Assembly (NCBI GenBank): GCA_016712315.1
Contig: JADJRG010000022.1
Coordinates: 744,001 to 808,000, forward strand
Origin: Nannocystis sp.
GTDB taxonomy: Bacteria; Myxococcota_A; Polyangia; Nannocystales; Nannocystaceae
Direction: 5' to 3'
DNA: 64,000 nucleotides
Below are positions 1 through 7,990 of the stretch, in pieces (position 1 is the stretch's first letter; the number at the start of each line of letters is the position of its first letter). The notes under the pieces were generated by a model that saw only the letters and a program-made list of their open reading frames with translations, searched no databases and was not told the origin of the DNA. The translations under genes and the position numbers were made by a program.

Positions 1-1
1 C

Positions 2-256
2 ATCGGCGACGGCGCCAAATTTCCGCTCACCGAAGCGCAAGTCGCGGCCAACGCCGCCCTCGTCCGCCACCTCGCCGCGCGCTACCCGATCACCCACCTC
101 ATCGGCCACCACGAGGCGCCGAGGCTCTACGACCACCCCTACTTCCTCGAGCGCGATCCCAAGTACCGCACCCGCAAGGGCGACCCCGGCCCGGCCTTCA
201 TGGCCGCCGTACGCGCCCGCCTCGCCGATCACCCCCTCGCCGCCCCGCCGCCGTGA
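2..256 (+). CDS. N-acetylmuramoyl-L-alanine amidase, C-terminal part (5' end outside window)
   Basis: Only the last 84 codons are present; the gene begins before the window. The fragment carries the end of an Amidase_2/AmpD-type fold: a helix leading to ITHLIGHHE, and then RKGDPGPAF. These match the family's late zinc-site histidine region and the K-x-DPG motif used in catalysis. Such enzymes cleave the amide bond between MurNAc and the stem peptide in peptidoglycan turnover. The stop codon overlaps a possible GTG start of the next gene (GTGA at 253-256), so the two may be co-transcribed. The cellular location cannot be judged because any signal peptide is missing. Confidence 0.75.
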   Translation: MGDGAKFPLTEAQVAANAALVRHLAARYPITHLIGHHEAPRLYDHPYFLERDPKYRTRKGDPGPAFMAAVRARLADHPLAAPPP

Positions 257-315
257 GCCGCGCCCGCACGGGCGCAATTGCGCGCCGCCGCGACCCGATC
301 CACGCTCACGCCCCC

Positions 316-1803
316 ATGCAGCACCGACCTGCGCCCGCGCGCCGCCTCACCCTGCTCCGCGATCAGCCCCTCCGACCCCGCGGCGACTACGTGCTCTACT
401 GGATGACCGCCGCCCGCCGCGCCGCGCACAACTTCGCCCTCGATCACGCCCTCGCCCACGCCCACGCCCTCGGCCGCCCTCTCCTCGTCTTAGAGCCCCT
501 GCGCTGCGGCTATCGCTGGGCCAGCGATCGCCACCACCGCTTCATCCTGGGCGGCATGGCCGCCAACGCCCGCGCCTTCGCGGCCAGCCCTGTCCACTAC
601 CACCCCTACGTCGAGCCCACCCCTGGGGCCGGCGCCGGCCTGCTCACCGCCCTCGCCGCCCGCGCCGCCGTCGTCGTCACCGACGCCTTCCCTGGCTTCT
701 TCTACCCGCGCATGCAAGCCAGCGCCGCCGCCAAGATCGACGCCCGCCTCGAGCGCGTCGACGGCTGCGGCCTCCTGCCGATCGCCGCCGCCGACGCCGT
801 CTTCACCACCGCCCACGCCTTCCGCCGCTTCCTCCAGCGCGCCCTCCCCGAGCACCTCGGCGACTGGCCCGACCCCGCGCCCCTCCAAGCCCCCCTCGCG
901 CTGCCCCGCCTCGCCGAAGTACCGGCACCCTTGCGCGCCTGGCCCGCCGCCGCCGCCGCCCTCCTCCAAGGTGACCGAGCCGAGCTCGCCGCCTTACCCA
1001 TCGATCACAGCGTCCCGCCCGCGCCCCTGCATGGCGGCCAAGAGGCCGGCCAAGAGCGCCTCGACGCCTTCCTCGACGCCTCCCTCCCTCGCTACGCCGA
1101 GGCCCGCAGCCAGCCCGAGCAAAACGTCGCCAGCGGCCTCTCGCCGTACCTTCACTACGGCCACGTCGGCGCCCACCAGGCCGTCGCCGCCTTGCTCGAG
1201 CGCGAGCGCTGGGATCCCAGCCGCCTCGGCCCTGTCACCGGCTCACGGGCCGGCTGGTGGGGCCTGAGCGCCCCCGCCGAGTCCTTCCTCGACGAGCTGA
1301 TCACCTGGCGCGAGGTCGGCTACAACATGGCCGCGCGCCGCCCTGATCACGATCAATACGAGTCCCTGCCCGCCTGGGCCCAGGCCACCCTCGCCGCCCA
1401 CCAAGACGACCCCCGCGAGCACCGCTACGACCTCCCCACCTTCGCCGCCGCCGGCACCCACGATCCCCTGTGGAACGCCGCCCAGCGCCAGCTCCTCGGT
1501 GAAGGTCGGATCCACAACTACCTGCGCATGCTCTGGGGCAAGAAGATCCTCGAGTGGTCGACCAGCCCGCGCGAGGCGCTCGCCACCATGATCGAGCTCA
1601 ACAACCGCTACGCGCTCGACGGCCGCGACCCCAACTCCTACAGCGGGATCTTTTGGGTGATGGGCCGCTACGATCGCCCCTGGGGCCCCGAGCGCCCCGT
1701 CATCGGCCTCCTCCGGCCGATGTCCTCGGACAACACCGCCCGCAAGTTCAAGGTCCGCGGCTACATCGCCCAGCACAGCGCCCAGCCCGCGCTCTTCCCC
1801 TAA
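316..1803 (+). CDS. phr: Class II deoxyribodipyrimidine (CPD) photolyase
   Basis: Light-driven repair of cyclobutane pyrimidine dimers by a cytoplasmic FAD enzyme. The 495-residue product starts with a photolyase alpha/beta domain (DYVLYWMTAARRAAHN, like the class II WM-x-R-x-x-R-x-x-N signature). It ends with the FAD-binding helical domain: WNAAQRQLLGEGRIHNYLRM, then NPN-like RDPNSYSGIFW and the class II tail YDRPWGPER...RKFKV. The ATG at 316 is chosen because the similarity begins just after it. An in-frame GTG at 253 overlapping the amidase stop would add 21 residues with no family resemblance. Length fits class II enzymes (about 450-500 residues). The assignment to class II rather than class I rests on the C-terminal motif. 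Confidence 0.9.
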   Translation: MQHRPAPARRLTLLRDQPLRPRGDYVLYWMTAARRAAHNFALDHALAHAHALGRPLLVLEPLRCGYRWASDRHHRFILGGMAANARAFAASPVHYHPYVEPTPGAGAGLLTALAARAAVVVTDAFPGFFYPRMQASAAAKIDARLERVDGCGLLPIAAADAVFTTAHAFRRFLQRALPEHLGDWPDPAPLQAPLALPRLAEVPAPLRAWPAAAAALLQGDRAELAALPIDHSVPPAPLHGGQEAGQERLDAFLDASLPRYAEARSQPEQNVASGLSPYLHYGHVGAHQAVAALLERERWDPSRLGPVTGSRAGWWGLSAPAESFLDELITWREVGYNMAARRPDHDQYESLPAWAQATLAAHQDDPREHRYDLPTFAAAGTHDPLWNAAQRQLLGEGRIHNYLRMLWGKKILEWSTSPREALATMIELNNRYALDGRDPNSYSGIFWVMGRYDRPWGPERPVIGLLRPMSSDNTARKFKVRGYIAQHSAQPALFP

Positions 1804-1979
1804 TTCACGAGCGGGCCAGGATCCGCCCGCAAGGGCCGCGTCTCGTCAGTGTCCTGGCTCACCCAGCGCGCGCGTGGGCGCGCGGCGGTGACATCGGCGG
1901 GTAGATCGACGATCCTCGCTCGGCCTCGGCCCGCCCCTCGCGGGCGCGCGAGAGCGCCCTCCCACCCGATCGGACCGGC

Positions 1980-2762
1980 ATGACCGCACCTGACCTGGAC
2001 CGCGCTCGCTCCTTCGTCGAGGCCCTCGATCTACCCGGGCGACCCCTCTTCTGCGGCGTCACCGGCGCCCACTTCTTCGGCTTCGCCTCGCCCGCCTCCG
2101 AGCTCGACCTCCGCGGGATCTACCTCGCCCCCACGCCGCAGCTCCTCGGCCTCGGCGGCCCGGCCGACGTCCTGGACCACCGAGGCGAGCGGGACGGCTT
2201 CCTCCACGACCTCAGCCTCAGCGAGGCCCGTCAGGCCCTCGATCTCCTCCTCCGAGGCAACGGCAACATCCTCGAGCGCCTCTTCACCCCCTGGCAGCTC
2301 TACGACACCCCGCAGCTCGCCCAGCTCCGGCAGCTCGCCCGCGGCACCCTCTCGCGCAAGTACTTCCGCCACTACCAGGGCTTCTTCCGCGGCATGTGTC
2401 GCGAGCACGAGCGCGCCGAGCGTCCCACCATCAAGACCTTGCTCCACGTCTACCGGGTCGCGCTCACCGGCGTCCACCTCCTCCAGACCGGCGAGCTCAT
2501 CGCCGATCTCCGCCTCACCGCCCCGGAGTACGGCTACCCCGACGTGCTCGGCCTCATCGATCGCAAGCGCGAGAGCGGCGCCCGCAGCCCGGCCGAGCCC
2601 GCGCTCGACGCCCACCACCGCGCCCTCTGGCCCCGCCTCGCCGCGGATCTCGAGCAAGCGCACGCCGACTCTCCCCTGCCTGATCAGCCAGGTAACGCCG
2701 CCGAGCTGTCGGCCTGGCTCGTCGAGCTCCGCCTCCAGGAGCTGCGCCCCGCCCCGGTCTGA
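1980..2762 (+). CDS. Nucleotidyltransferase of the RlaP / COG3541 type (polymerase beta fold)
   Basis: A 260-residue protein whose first 60 residues hold GVTGAHFFGFASPASELDLRG, a variant of the GSxxYG-x(n)-SDxDLRG signature of RlaP-like nucleotidyltransferases (PF10127, COG3541). In this fold acidic residues bind the metal ions for NTP transfer. Here the motif reads SELDLRG, so the first Asp of S-D-x-D is Glu, a conservative change. The middle part (KYFRHYQGFFRG and KTLLHVYRVALTGVHLLQTGE) matches the helical C-terminal half usual in this family. Family members occur in RNA-repair gene clusters, but no ligase or PNKP gene lies nearby, so the substrate is unknown. It stands alone between the photolyase and a lipid gene pair. 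Confidence 0.75.
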   Translation: MTAPDLDRARSFVEALDLPGRPLFCGVTGAHFFGFASPASELDLRGIYLAPTPQLLGLGGPADVLDHRGERDGFLHDLSLSEARQALDLLLRGNGNILERLFTPWQLYDTPQLAQLRQLARGTLSRKYFRHYQGFFRGMCREHERAERPTIKTLLHVYRVALTGVHLLQTGELIADLRLTAPEYGYPDVLGLIDRKRESGARSPAEPALDAHHRALWPRLAADLEQAHADSPLPDQPGNAAELSAWLVELRLQELRPAPV

Positions 2763-2898
2763 TCGATCCCCGTCCCCGACGCCTAGAGATCTCTGCTATG
2801 AATCGCCCCGGAGCCGCGCAGGCGCCCCACCTCGTGGTCTAGACCACGGAATTCACCGCCTGCGGCCGGTTACAACCCCTACCTCGAGGATCGAGAGC

Positions 2899-3933
2899 GT
2901 GACCACGATCGTCATCGACAGCGCAGCGGGACAGGAAGGCGGCCGCGAGGCGATCGCAGCCGCCGCGATCGCCAGCCTCGACCTCGATCTCCAGATCGTG
3001 CTCGTCGGCGACGCCGCTCAGATCACCGCCGAGCTGCCCAAGATCGCCCACGACGCCGAGCGCATGCGCGTCGTCCACGCCCCGGACCGCCTCGACCCCG
3101 CCCTCGATCCCCACGAAGCCCTCCGCCAGGCCCCGCGCTCCTCGGTCGTCGTCGGCATCGAGCTCACCGCCCAGGAGGCGGACGCTGTCTTTATCTCCGC
3201 AGGTCCGCCGGGCCCGATCGTCTCCCAGGCCTTACGCGCGCTCGGCCGCCTGCCTGGGGTCCAGCGCGCCGCCCTCGCCGCGGTCTACCCCACCCTGCAC
3301 CACCGCGGCCCCAACGACGACCCCTTCGCCCTCTTGCTCGACGTCGGCGCCACGATCCAGTGCAGCGCCGATCACCTCGTCGCCTTCGCCGGCATGGGCG
3401 CCGCCTACGCCGCCAAGATCTCCGCCTTGGAGCGCCCCCGCGTCGCCCTGCTCTCCAACGGCCCCTCGCCGGCCGGCGCGCCCACCCGCGTCCGCGACGC
3501 TCACGAGCGCCTCACCAAGGGCGCCCCCGCCTTCGAGTACGTGGGCATGCTGCGCGGCGATCAAGTCACCCTCGGCGAGGCCGACGTCATCGTCACCGAC
3601 GGCTTCACCGGCGACGTCTTGGTGCGCACGCTCGAGGGCATCGCCGCCACCGCCGAGACCCTGCTCAGCCGCGCCGAGGCGCGCTTTCAGTGGCGTATGG
3701 GTATGAAGGCGCTCGGCGGCGGGATCGCCAAGCTGCGCGCCCTCACCGACTGGGAGAACTACGGCGGCGCGCCCCTGCTCGGCGTCGATCGCCCTGTCAT
3801 CCTCACCCAAGCCGAGTGCGGCCGCCGCGCCTTCCTCAACGCGATCCGCCTCGCCGCCAAGATGCAGCGCCTCGCCGTCGTCGACGCCGTCGCCGCCGGG
3901 GCCGCCGCGATGGCCCAAGGAGAGCGACCGTGA
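2899..3933 (+). CDS. PlsX-like phosphate acyltransferase with altered signature motifs
   Basis: Resembles PlsX, which makes acyl-phosphate from acyl-ACP for glycerolipid synthesis. The 344-residue product keeps the family's central block (LLDVGATIQCSADHLVAFA, then MGAAYA, then NGP in place of NIG). It also keeps the later block (FEYVGMLRGDQVTLGEADVI, then VTDGFTGDVLVRTLEG). The N-terminal DAMGGD motif reads IDSAAGQEGG, and the SAGNTGA loop reads SAGPPGP, so two normally conserved active-site segments differ. No fab genes follow; instead an App1-like phosphatase overlaps its stop codon by 4 bp. It starts at GTG 2899. I judge it a divergent paralog, perhaps with a changed substrate or a non-catalytic role, rather than the housekeeping PlsX. 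Confidence 0.8.
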   Translation: MTTIVIDSAAGQEGGREAIAAAAIASLDLDLQIVLVGDAAQITAELPKIAHDAERMRVVHAPDRLDPALDPHEALRQAPRSSVVVGIELTAQEADAVFISAGPPGPIVSQALRALGRLPGVQRAALAAVYPTLHHRGPNDDPFALLLDVGATIQCSADHLVAFAGMGAAYAAKISALERPRVALLSNGPSPAGAPTRVRDAHERLTKGAPAFEYVGMLRGDQVTLGEADVIVTDGFTGDVLVRTLEGIAATAETLLSRAEARFQWRMGMKALGGGIAKLRALTDWENYGGAPLLGVDRPVILTQAECGRRAFLNAIRLAAKMQRLAVVDAVAAGAAAMAQGERP

Positions 3934-4982
3934 GCGAGTGGATGGGCCCCGGAGAGCTGCTCCACCTGCGCTGGGATCTCGACAAGACCTACCTGCGCAC
4001 CGAGTTCGATTCTTTTAAGGATCTCATCAAGACCTACCGGCAGAAGGCCGAGGACAAGGTCGCGATCGTCGGCGCCCGCGCGCTGCTGCAGGCCCTCCTG
4101 GATCCTGCCAAGCGTCGCCAGCGCCGCGTCACCTTCGTCAGCGGCTCGCCCACCCAGATGCGCGCCGTCTTGACCCGCAAGCTCCGCCTCGACGGCATCG
4201 AGCCTGACGTCTTCATCCTCAAGCCCAACCTCAGCAACATCCTCCAGGGCCACATCCGCTCGGTGCGCGGTCAAGTCGGCTACAAGCTCGCCGCCTTGAT
4301 GCGCACCCACGTCGCCGCCGCGCACCTCCAAGAGCTGCTCTTCGGCGACGACGCCGAGCAAGACGCCTTCATCTACAGCCTCTACGCCGACATCCTCGCC
4401 GGCCGCGTCGACGCCGTCTTGCTGGCCTCGATCCTCGGCGCCTGCAAGCTCTACCGCAACGAAGTCGACGAGATCATGGCCCACCACGGCCGCCTCTACG
4501 GCGCCGGCGACGCCGTACGTCGGATCTTTATCCACCTCGAGGCGCGCTCGCCCCTCGATCGTTTCACCCCCTACGGAGCCCGCGTCGTCCCGATCTACAA
4601 CTACCTCCAGGCCGCCTTAGTCCTGCGCGAGGGTCAGTTTATGCACACGCGCGACATCGTCGCCGTGCTCGAGGCCATGAGCCAAGCCGGCTACACCCCG
4701 GAGCGCCTCAGCAACTCCGTCCAGGATCTCGTCCGCCGCGGCCTGCTCGAGGTCCCGACCGTGCTCGGGCTCGCCCGCGAGCTCAGCGACGTCGAAGCCA
4801 CCCGAGGCCGCACGATCAGCACCTTTATCCGCAAGCTCCGCGCCACCGTCGGCGATCTCGAGCACGTCTACCGAGCCAAGCAAGAGTGGCCCACCGAGAT
4901 CAACTACCTCAGCCTCTACCACCAGGCCCGATTCCGTCGCCAGCGCCACCGCCTCCTCGGGATCCCCCTGCTCGACGACTGA
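3930..4982 (+). CDS. App1-like phosphatidate phosphatase-type HAD protein (DUF2183)
   Basis: A 350-residue protein starting at GTG 3930 inside the stop of the PlsX-like gene (GTGA overlap), so translation is probably coupled. Near the N-terminus LRWDLDKTYL is a HAD motif I (DxDxT). VTFVSGSPTQMRAVL provides motif II (Ser) and LLFGDDAEQDAFIYSLYADI provides motif IV, matching the App1/DUF2183 pattern of yeast phosphatidate phosphatase App1. An HAD-type phosphomonoesterase reaction on a lipid phosphate is therefore likely. The C-terminal 120 residues form a helical extension of unknown role. No signal peptide or membrane segment is visible, so it probably acts in the cytoplasm. Pairing with a PlsX-like protein suggests phospholipid precursor turnover; the exact substrate is not shown. 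Confidence 0.75.
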   Translation: MSEWMGPGELLHLRWDLDKTYLRTEFDSFKDLIKTYRQKAEDKVAIVGARALLQALLDPAKRRQRRVTFVSGSPTQMRAVLTRKLRLDGIEPDVFILKPNLSNILQGHIRSVRGQVGYKLAALMRTHVAAAHLQELLFGDDAEQDAFIYSLYADILAGRVDAVLLASILGACKLYRNEVDEIMAHHGRLYGAGDAVRRIFIHLEARSPLDRFTPYGARVVPIYNYLQAALVLREGQFMHTRDIVAVLEAMSQAGYTPERLSNSVQDLVRRGLLEVPTVLGLARELSDVEATRGRTISTFIRKLRATVGDLEHVYRAKQEWPTEINYLSLYHQARFRRQRHRLLGIPLLDD

Positions 4983-5021
4983 GCCCGCGGCCGCCTCGTC
5001 CCCGCGTGGTACCGTGCGGCC

Positions 5022-6005
5022 ATGTCGCGCCGCACCGCAGCCAGCCCCCTCGTCCTCATCCTGCTCGCCGCTTGCGCGGACGGCGGCCCCGACGCCAAGA
5101 CCGAGGCGACGGGCGACTCTGCCACCACGGGTGACTCTGCCACCACGGCCGACTCCGCCACCACCGCCGACTCTACCACCGCCGACTCTGCCACCACCGA
5201 CGAGACCACCGGCGCCCCCCAGCTCCCCTGCAACGGCCACCCGGAGCTCTGCGATCGCCCCCTCGATCAGATCACCATCCCCGCCACCCACAACTCCTTC
5301 GCCGCCCTCGACGACGGCTTTAAGCCCCTCGGCGCCAACCACCAGACGGGGGTCGCCGCCCAGCTCGCCGCTGGGATCCGCGGCTTTATGCTCGACGTCA
5401 CCCTCGACGACGGCGTCCCCACCCTCTGCCACGGCCCCTGCTGGTTGGGCTCGATCCCGCACATCGATCAAGTCCTCGAGATCGCCGAGTTTTTACATAA
5501 CAACCCCCGCGAGGTCTTGTTTATCATCTACCAAGACGACCTCGATCCCGCCTTCATCGCCGCCGACTACGAAGAGGCCGGCCTCACCGAGCAGCTCTGG
5601 GCCTGGGACGGCGGCCCCATGCCCACCCTCGGCCAGCTCCTCGAGCAAGACAAGCGCCTCATCCTCAGCGCCGAGTCCGCCGGCCCCCCGCCTCTTTGGT
5701 ATCACCACGCCTGGGATCTCTATTGGGACACGCCCTATAGCTACACCGACCCCAGCGAATTCACCTGCGAGCTCAACCGCGGCGCCCCAGGCAACCCCCT
5801 CTTCTTAATCAACCACTGGCTCAGCGACGACCTCGGCCTACCCACCCAAGCCGGCGCCGCCCAGGTCAACACCTACGAGGCCCTCTACGCCCGCGCCACC
5901 CAGTGCGCCCGAGAAGCGGGCCGCCCCCCCACCCTGCTCGCCATCGATTTTTACGAAGGCAGCGCCCTCATCGAGGTCGTCAACGCCCTCAACGACCTCC
6001 GATGA
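5022..6005 (+). CDS. Lipoprotein with PI-PLC-like X domain
   Basis: A 327-residue secreted lipoprotein. The signal peptide ends in the lipobox LLAAC (Cys near residue 18) and is followed by a stalk of repeated TGDSATT/TADSATT units to about residue 65. The rest resembles the catalytic X domain of phosphatidylinositol-specific phospholipase C. ITIPATHNSFAALDDG contains the first catalytic-type His, GIRGFMLDV the metal/substrate strand, and TLCHGPCW the second His. The predicted reaction is cleavage of a phosphodiester in an inositol phospholipid or glycan-lipid outside the cell, but the substrate is inference. It follows the App1-like gene by 39 bp on the same strand, so it could be co-transcribed with that lipid pair. 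Confidence 0.8.
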   Translation: MSRRTAASPLVLILLAACADGGPDAKTEATGDSATTGDSATTADSATTADSTTADSATTDETTGAPQLPCNGHPELCDRPLDQITIPATHNSFAALDDGFKPLGANHQTGVAAQLAAGIRGFMLDVTLDDGVPTLCHGPCWLGSIPHIDQVLEIAEFLHNNPREVLFIIYQDDLDPAFIAADYEEAGLTEQLWAWDGGPMPTLGQLLEQDKRLILSAESAGPPPLWYHHAWDLYWDTPYSYTDPSEFTCELNRGAPGNPLFLINHWLSDDLGLPTQAGAAQVNTYEALYARATQCAREAGRPPTLLAIDFYEGSALIEVVNALNDLR

Positions 6006-6025
6006 GCCGCGTCGGCGCGCGGTGT

Positions 6026-6883
6026 TTACCCGCCTCGCCGCAGCACGATCAAGTACTGGAACTCCAGCATCGCCTCATCCACCCGCTCCACCACCAGCCC
6101 CAGCGGGCTCAGCGCCGCGATCACCTCTTCGGAGCGCAGCCGCATCGCCTTTGGCGGCCCTGGCGATCCTTCCGGCGCGTCCTTCTTGAAGTCCACGATC
6201 ACCAGCCGCCCCTCTGGTTTCAGGCTCTTCAGGACATGTGCGAAGAAGCTGCTTGGCGCCTCGATGTGGTGGAACACGTCGCACACGAACGCCAGGTCGA
6301 GCCCGTCGGGCAGCTTCGGATCGGCCGCCGTCCCCAGCACCGGCACCACGTTCGTGAGCCCCTCTGCCGCCGCGCGTTCGCCCAGGTGCGCCACCATCGC
6401 CGGCTCGATGTCGTTCGCGTACACCTTCCCGCGCGGCAGCGCCTTCGCGAAGCGCACCGCGAACGTCCCGGTGCCTGCCCCGATGTCTGCGATCACCGCG
6501 TCCTCGGCCAGCCCTAGCCCTGCGATCACCGCGTCTGGTTTTTGCCACGCGATCCGCTCCTCGCTGTCGAACATCTTTGCAAAGCGAGCCGGGTCATCGA
6601 AGCGGTGGTGCCCCCCGTGCCCCCCGTGCTCCCCGTGCTCCCCGTGCTCCCCGTGCCTCCCGTGCTCTCCGTGCCCTTCTTTGTGAGCGTGCTCGTCCGG
6701 CCTCACCTCGACCTCTCCTTTGTGCTCGGCGTCGTGACCCGCCGCCGCGTTCGAGGCGACCGGGGCCGCCCGCGCCGCATCATCGCCTGCGCCCTGGCCG
6801 CACGCCACCGCTGAGCACGCGCTCAGCCACACCCCGAAGAACCCGCCTGAGATCGAAGGAGAAGATCGCCGGTCGCTCGCCAT
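6026..6883 (-). CDS. Exported class I SAM-dependent methyltransferase with His-rich linker
   Basis: Start chosen at ATG 6883, because the following signal-like segment (GGFFGVWLSACSAVACG) has an LSAC lipobox; longer upstream starts add no plausible residues. Residues about 65-95 are a His/Gly/Glu linker built on a repeated G-E-H unit, encoded by near-perfect 9-bp tandem repeats around 6609-6665. The rest is a class I methyltransferase: AVIADIGAGTGTFAVRFA is the SAM-binding motif I, followed by ANDIEP and LAFVCDVFHHIEAPS. Substrate unknown. An envelope location is hard to reconcile with cytoplasmic SAM, although similar lipoprotein-methyltransferase fusions are, to my knowledge, seen in myxobacteria. 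It is divergent from the crotonase gene, with 67 bp between starts. Confidence 0.75.
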   Translation of the reverse strand: MASDRRSSPSISGGFFGVWLSACSAVACGQGAGDDAARAAPVASNAAAGHDAEHKGEVEVRPDEHAHKEGHGEHGRHGEHGEHGEHGGHGGHHRFDDPARFAKMFDSEERIAWQKPDAVIAGLGLAEDAVIADIGAGTGTFAVRFAKALPRGKVYANDIEPAMVAHLGERAAAEGLTNVVPVLGTAADPKLPDGLDLAFVCDVFHHIEAPSSFFAHVLKSLKPEGRLVIVDFKKDAPEGSPGPPKAMRLRSEEVIAALSPLGLVVERVDEAMLEFQYLIVLRRGG

Positions 6884-6950
6884 CGAGCGGCGGTATACGC
6901 CAGCCCGCCGCGATCCACAAAGCCCCCTCGCCGCGTGATAAGCCCCACCG

Positions 6951-7889
6951 ATGACCGACTCCGCGATCGAACACCTCCGCACCCTCACCTATCAAAAGAC
7001 CGGCAAGATCGCCCGGATCGCCCTCAACCGGCCGGATCGAGGCAACGGGATCACCTTCGACATGCCCCGCGAGCTCGCCGCCCTCGTCGAGCGGGCCAAC
7101 CTCGATCCCGAAGTCCACGTCATCGCCTTGAGCGGCAACGGCAAGGGATTTTGTGGTGGTTACGACCTCGTCAACGCCGAAGATCCTGCCGGTCTGCTCG
7201 GCGCGGACCTTGATCCACGCGCCGCGCCTCCGGGTTCGCCGCTGGATCCGGCCGTCATCGCTGGCAACCATGATCCGGCCCGCACCTGGGATCCCATGGT
7301 CGACTACGCCATGATGAGCCGCAACCTCCGCGGCTTCATGAGCCTCTTCCACGGCGACAAGCCGGTCGTGTGCAAGATCCACGGCTTCTGCGTCGCTGGC
7401 GGCACCGACCTCGCCCTCTGCGCCGATCTGCTCATCGTCGCTGACGACGCCAAGATCGGCTATCCCCCTGCGCGCGTCTGGGGTTGTCCGACCTCAGCGA
7501 TGTGGATCTATCGAATCGGCGCCGAGCGGACCAAGCGCCTCCTCTTCACCGGCGACTGCCTCTCTGGCAAAGAAGCCGCCGCCTGGGGCCTCGCCGTCGA
7601 GTCTGCGCCCGCCGATCGCCTCGATGATCGCTTCGAGGCGCTCCTCCAGCGGATCGCCCGAGTCCCGCAGAACCAGCTCATGATGATGAAGTTGATGGTC
7701 AACCAATCGATCCTCAACCAAGGTCTCCAGAGCGCTCAGCTCCTCGGCACCCTGATGGACGGCCTCACCCGCCACACCGCCGAGGGCTACGCCTTCCGCC
7801 AGCAGGCGATCGATCGAGGCTTCCGCGAGGCCGTACGTGCCCGCGACGAGCCGTTCGGCGACCGAGGCGCCTCCACCTTCAAGGGCTGA
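6951..7889 (+). CDS. Crotonase / enoyl-CoA hydratase family protein
   Basis: A 312-residue crotonase-fold protein acting on acyl-CoA thioesters. The oxyanion-hole strands are clear: SGNGKGFCGGYDL and CKIHGFCVAGGTDLALCADL. The segment KIGYPPARVWGCP and the helix VPQNQLMMMKLMVNQ match a group annotated crotonase/enoyl-CoA hydratase family. Classical enoyl-CoA hydratases carry two catalytic Glu residues (GGGCE and FGQPE positions). Here these read GGTD and YPPA, so ordinary water addition is doubtful and the reaction is unassigned. About 50 residues between the two oxyanion strands form an insert (about residues 80-125). Single-gene unit; a hairpin follows the stop. Confidence 0.8.
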   Translation: MTDSAIEHLRTLTYQKTGKIARIALNRPDRGNGITFDMPRELAALVERANLDPEVHVIALSGNGKGFCGGYDLVNAEDPAGLLGADLDPRAAPPGSPLDPAVIAGNHDPARTWDPMVDYAMMSRNLRGFMSLFHGDKPVVCKIHGFCVAGGTDLALCADLLIVADDAKIGYPPARVWGCPTSAMWIYRIGAERTKRLLFTGDCLSGKEAAAWGLAVESAPADRLDDRFEALLQRIARVPQNQLMMMKLMVNQSILNQGLQSAQLLGTLMDGLTRHTAEGYAFRQQAIDRGFREAVRARDEPFGDRGASTFKG

Positions 7890-7903
7890 CAGCGACGACG
7901 AGC

Positions 7904-7942
7904 GGGGGCGCACGCCACCACCCTTGGGGTGAGGCCGCCCCC
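7904..7942 (+). terminator. Possible hairpin terminator after crotonase gene
   Basis: GGGGGCG at 7904-7910 can pair with CGCCCCC at 7936-7942, with an inner pairing of CACC with GGTG. It lies 15 bp after the crotonase stop and before the kinase gene. No T run follows, so it would be a weak intrinsic terminator. Confidence 0.35.
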
Positions 7943-7990
7943 TCACGCGCCCCTCACAGATCACGTATCCTCGCGCGGCGGGCCCCTGAG

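Noticed and set aside
1866..1885. GC-rich hairpin after the photolyase gene as terminator
   Set aside because: CG-repeat pairing is expected by chance at this base composition and no T run follows.
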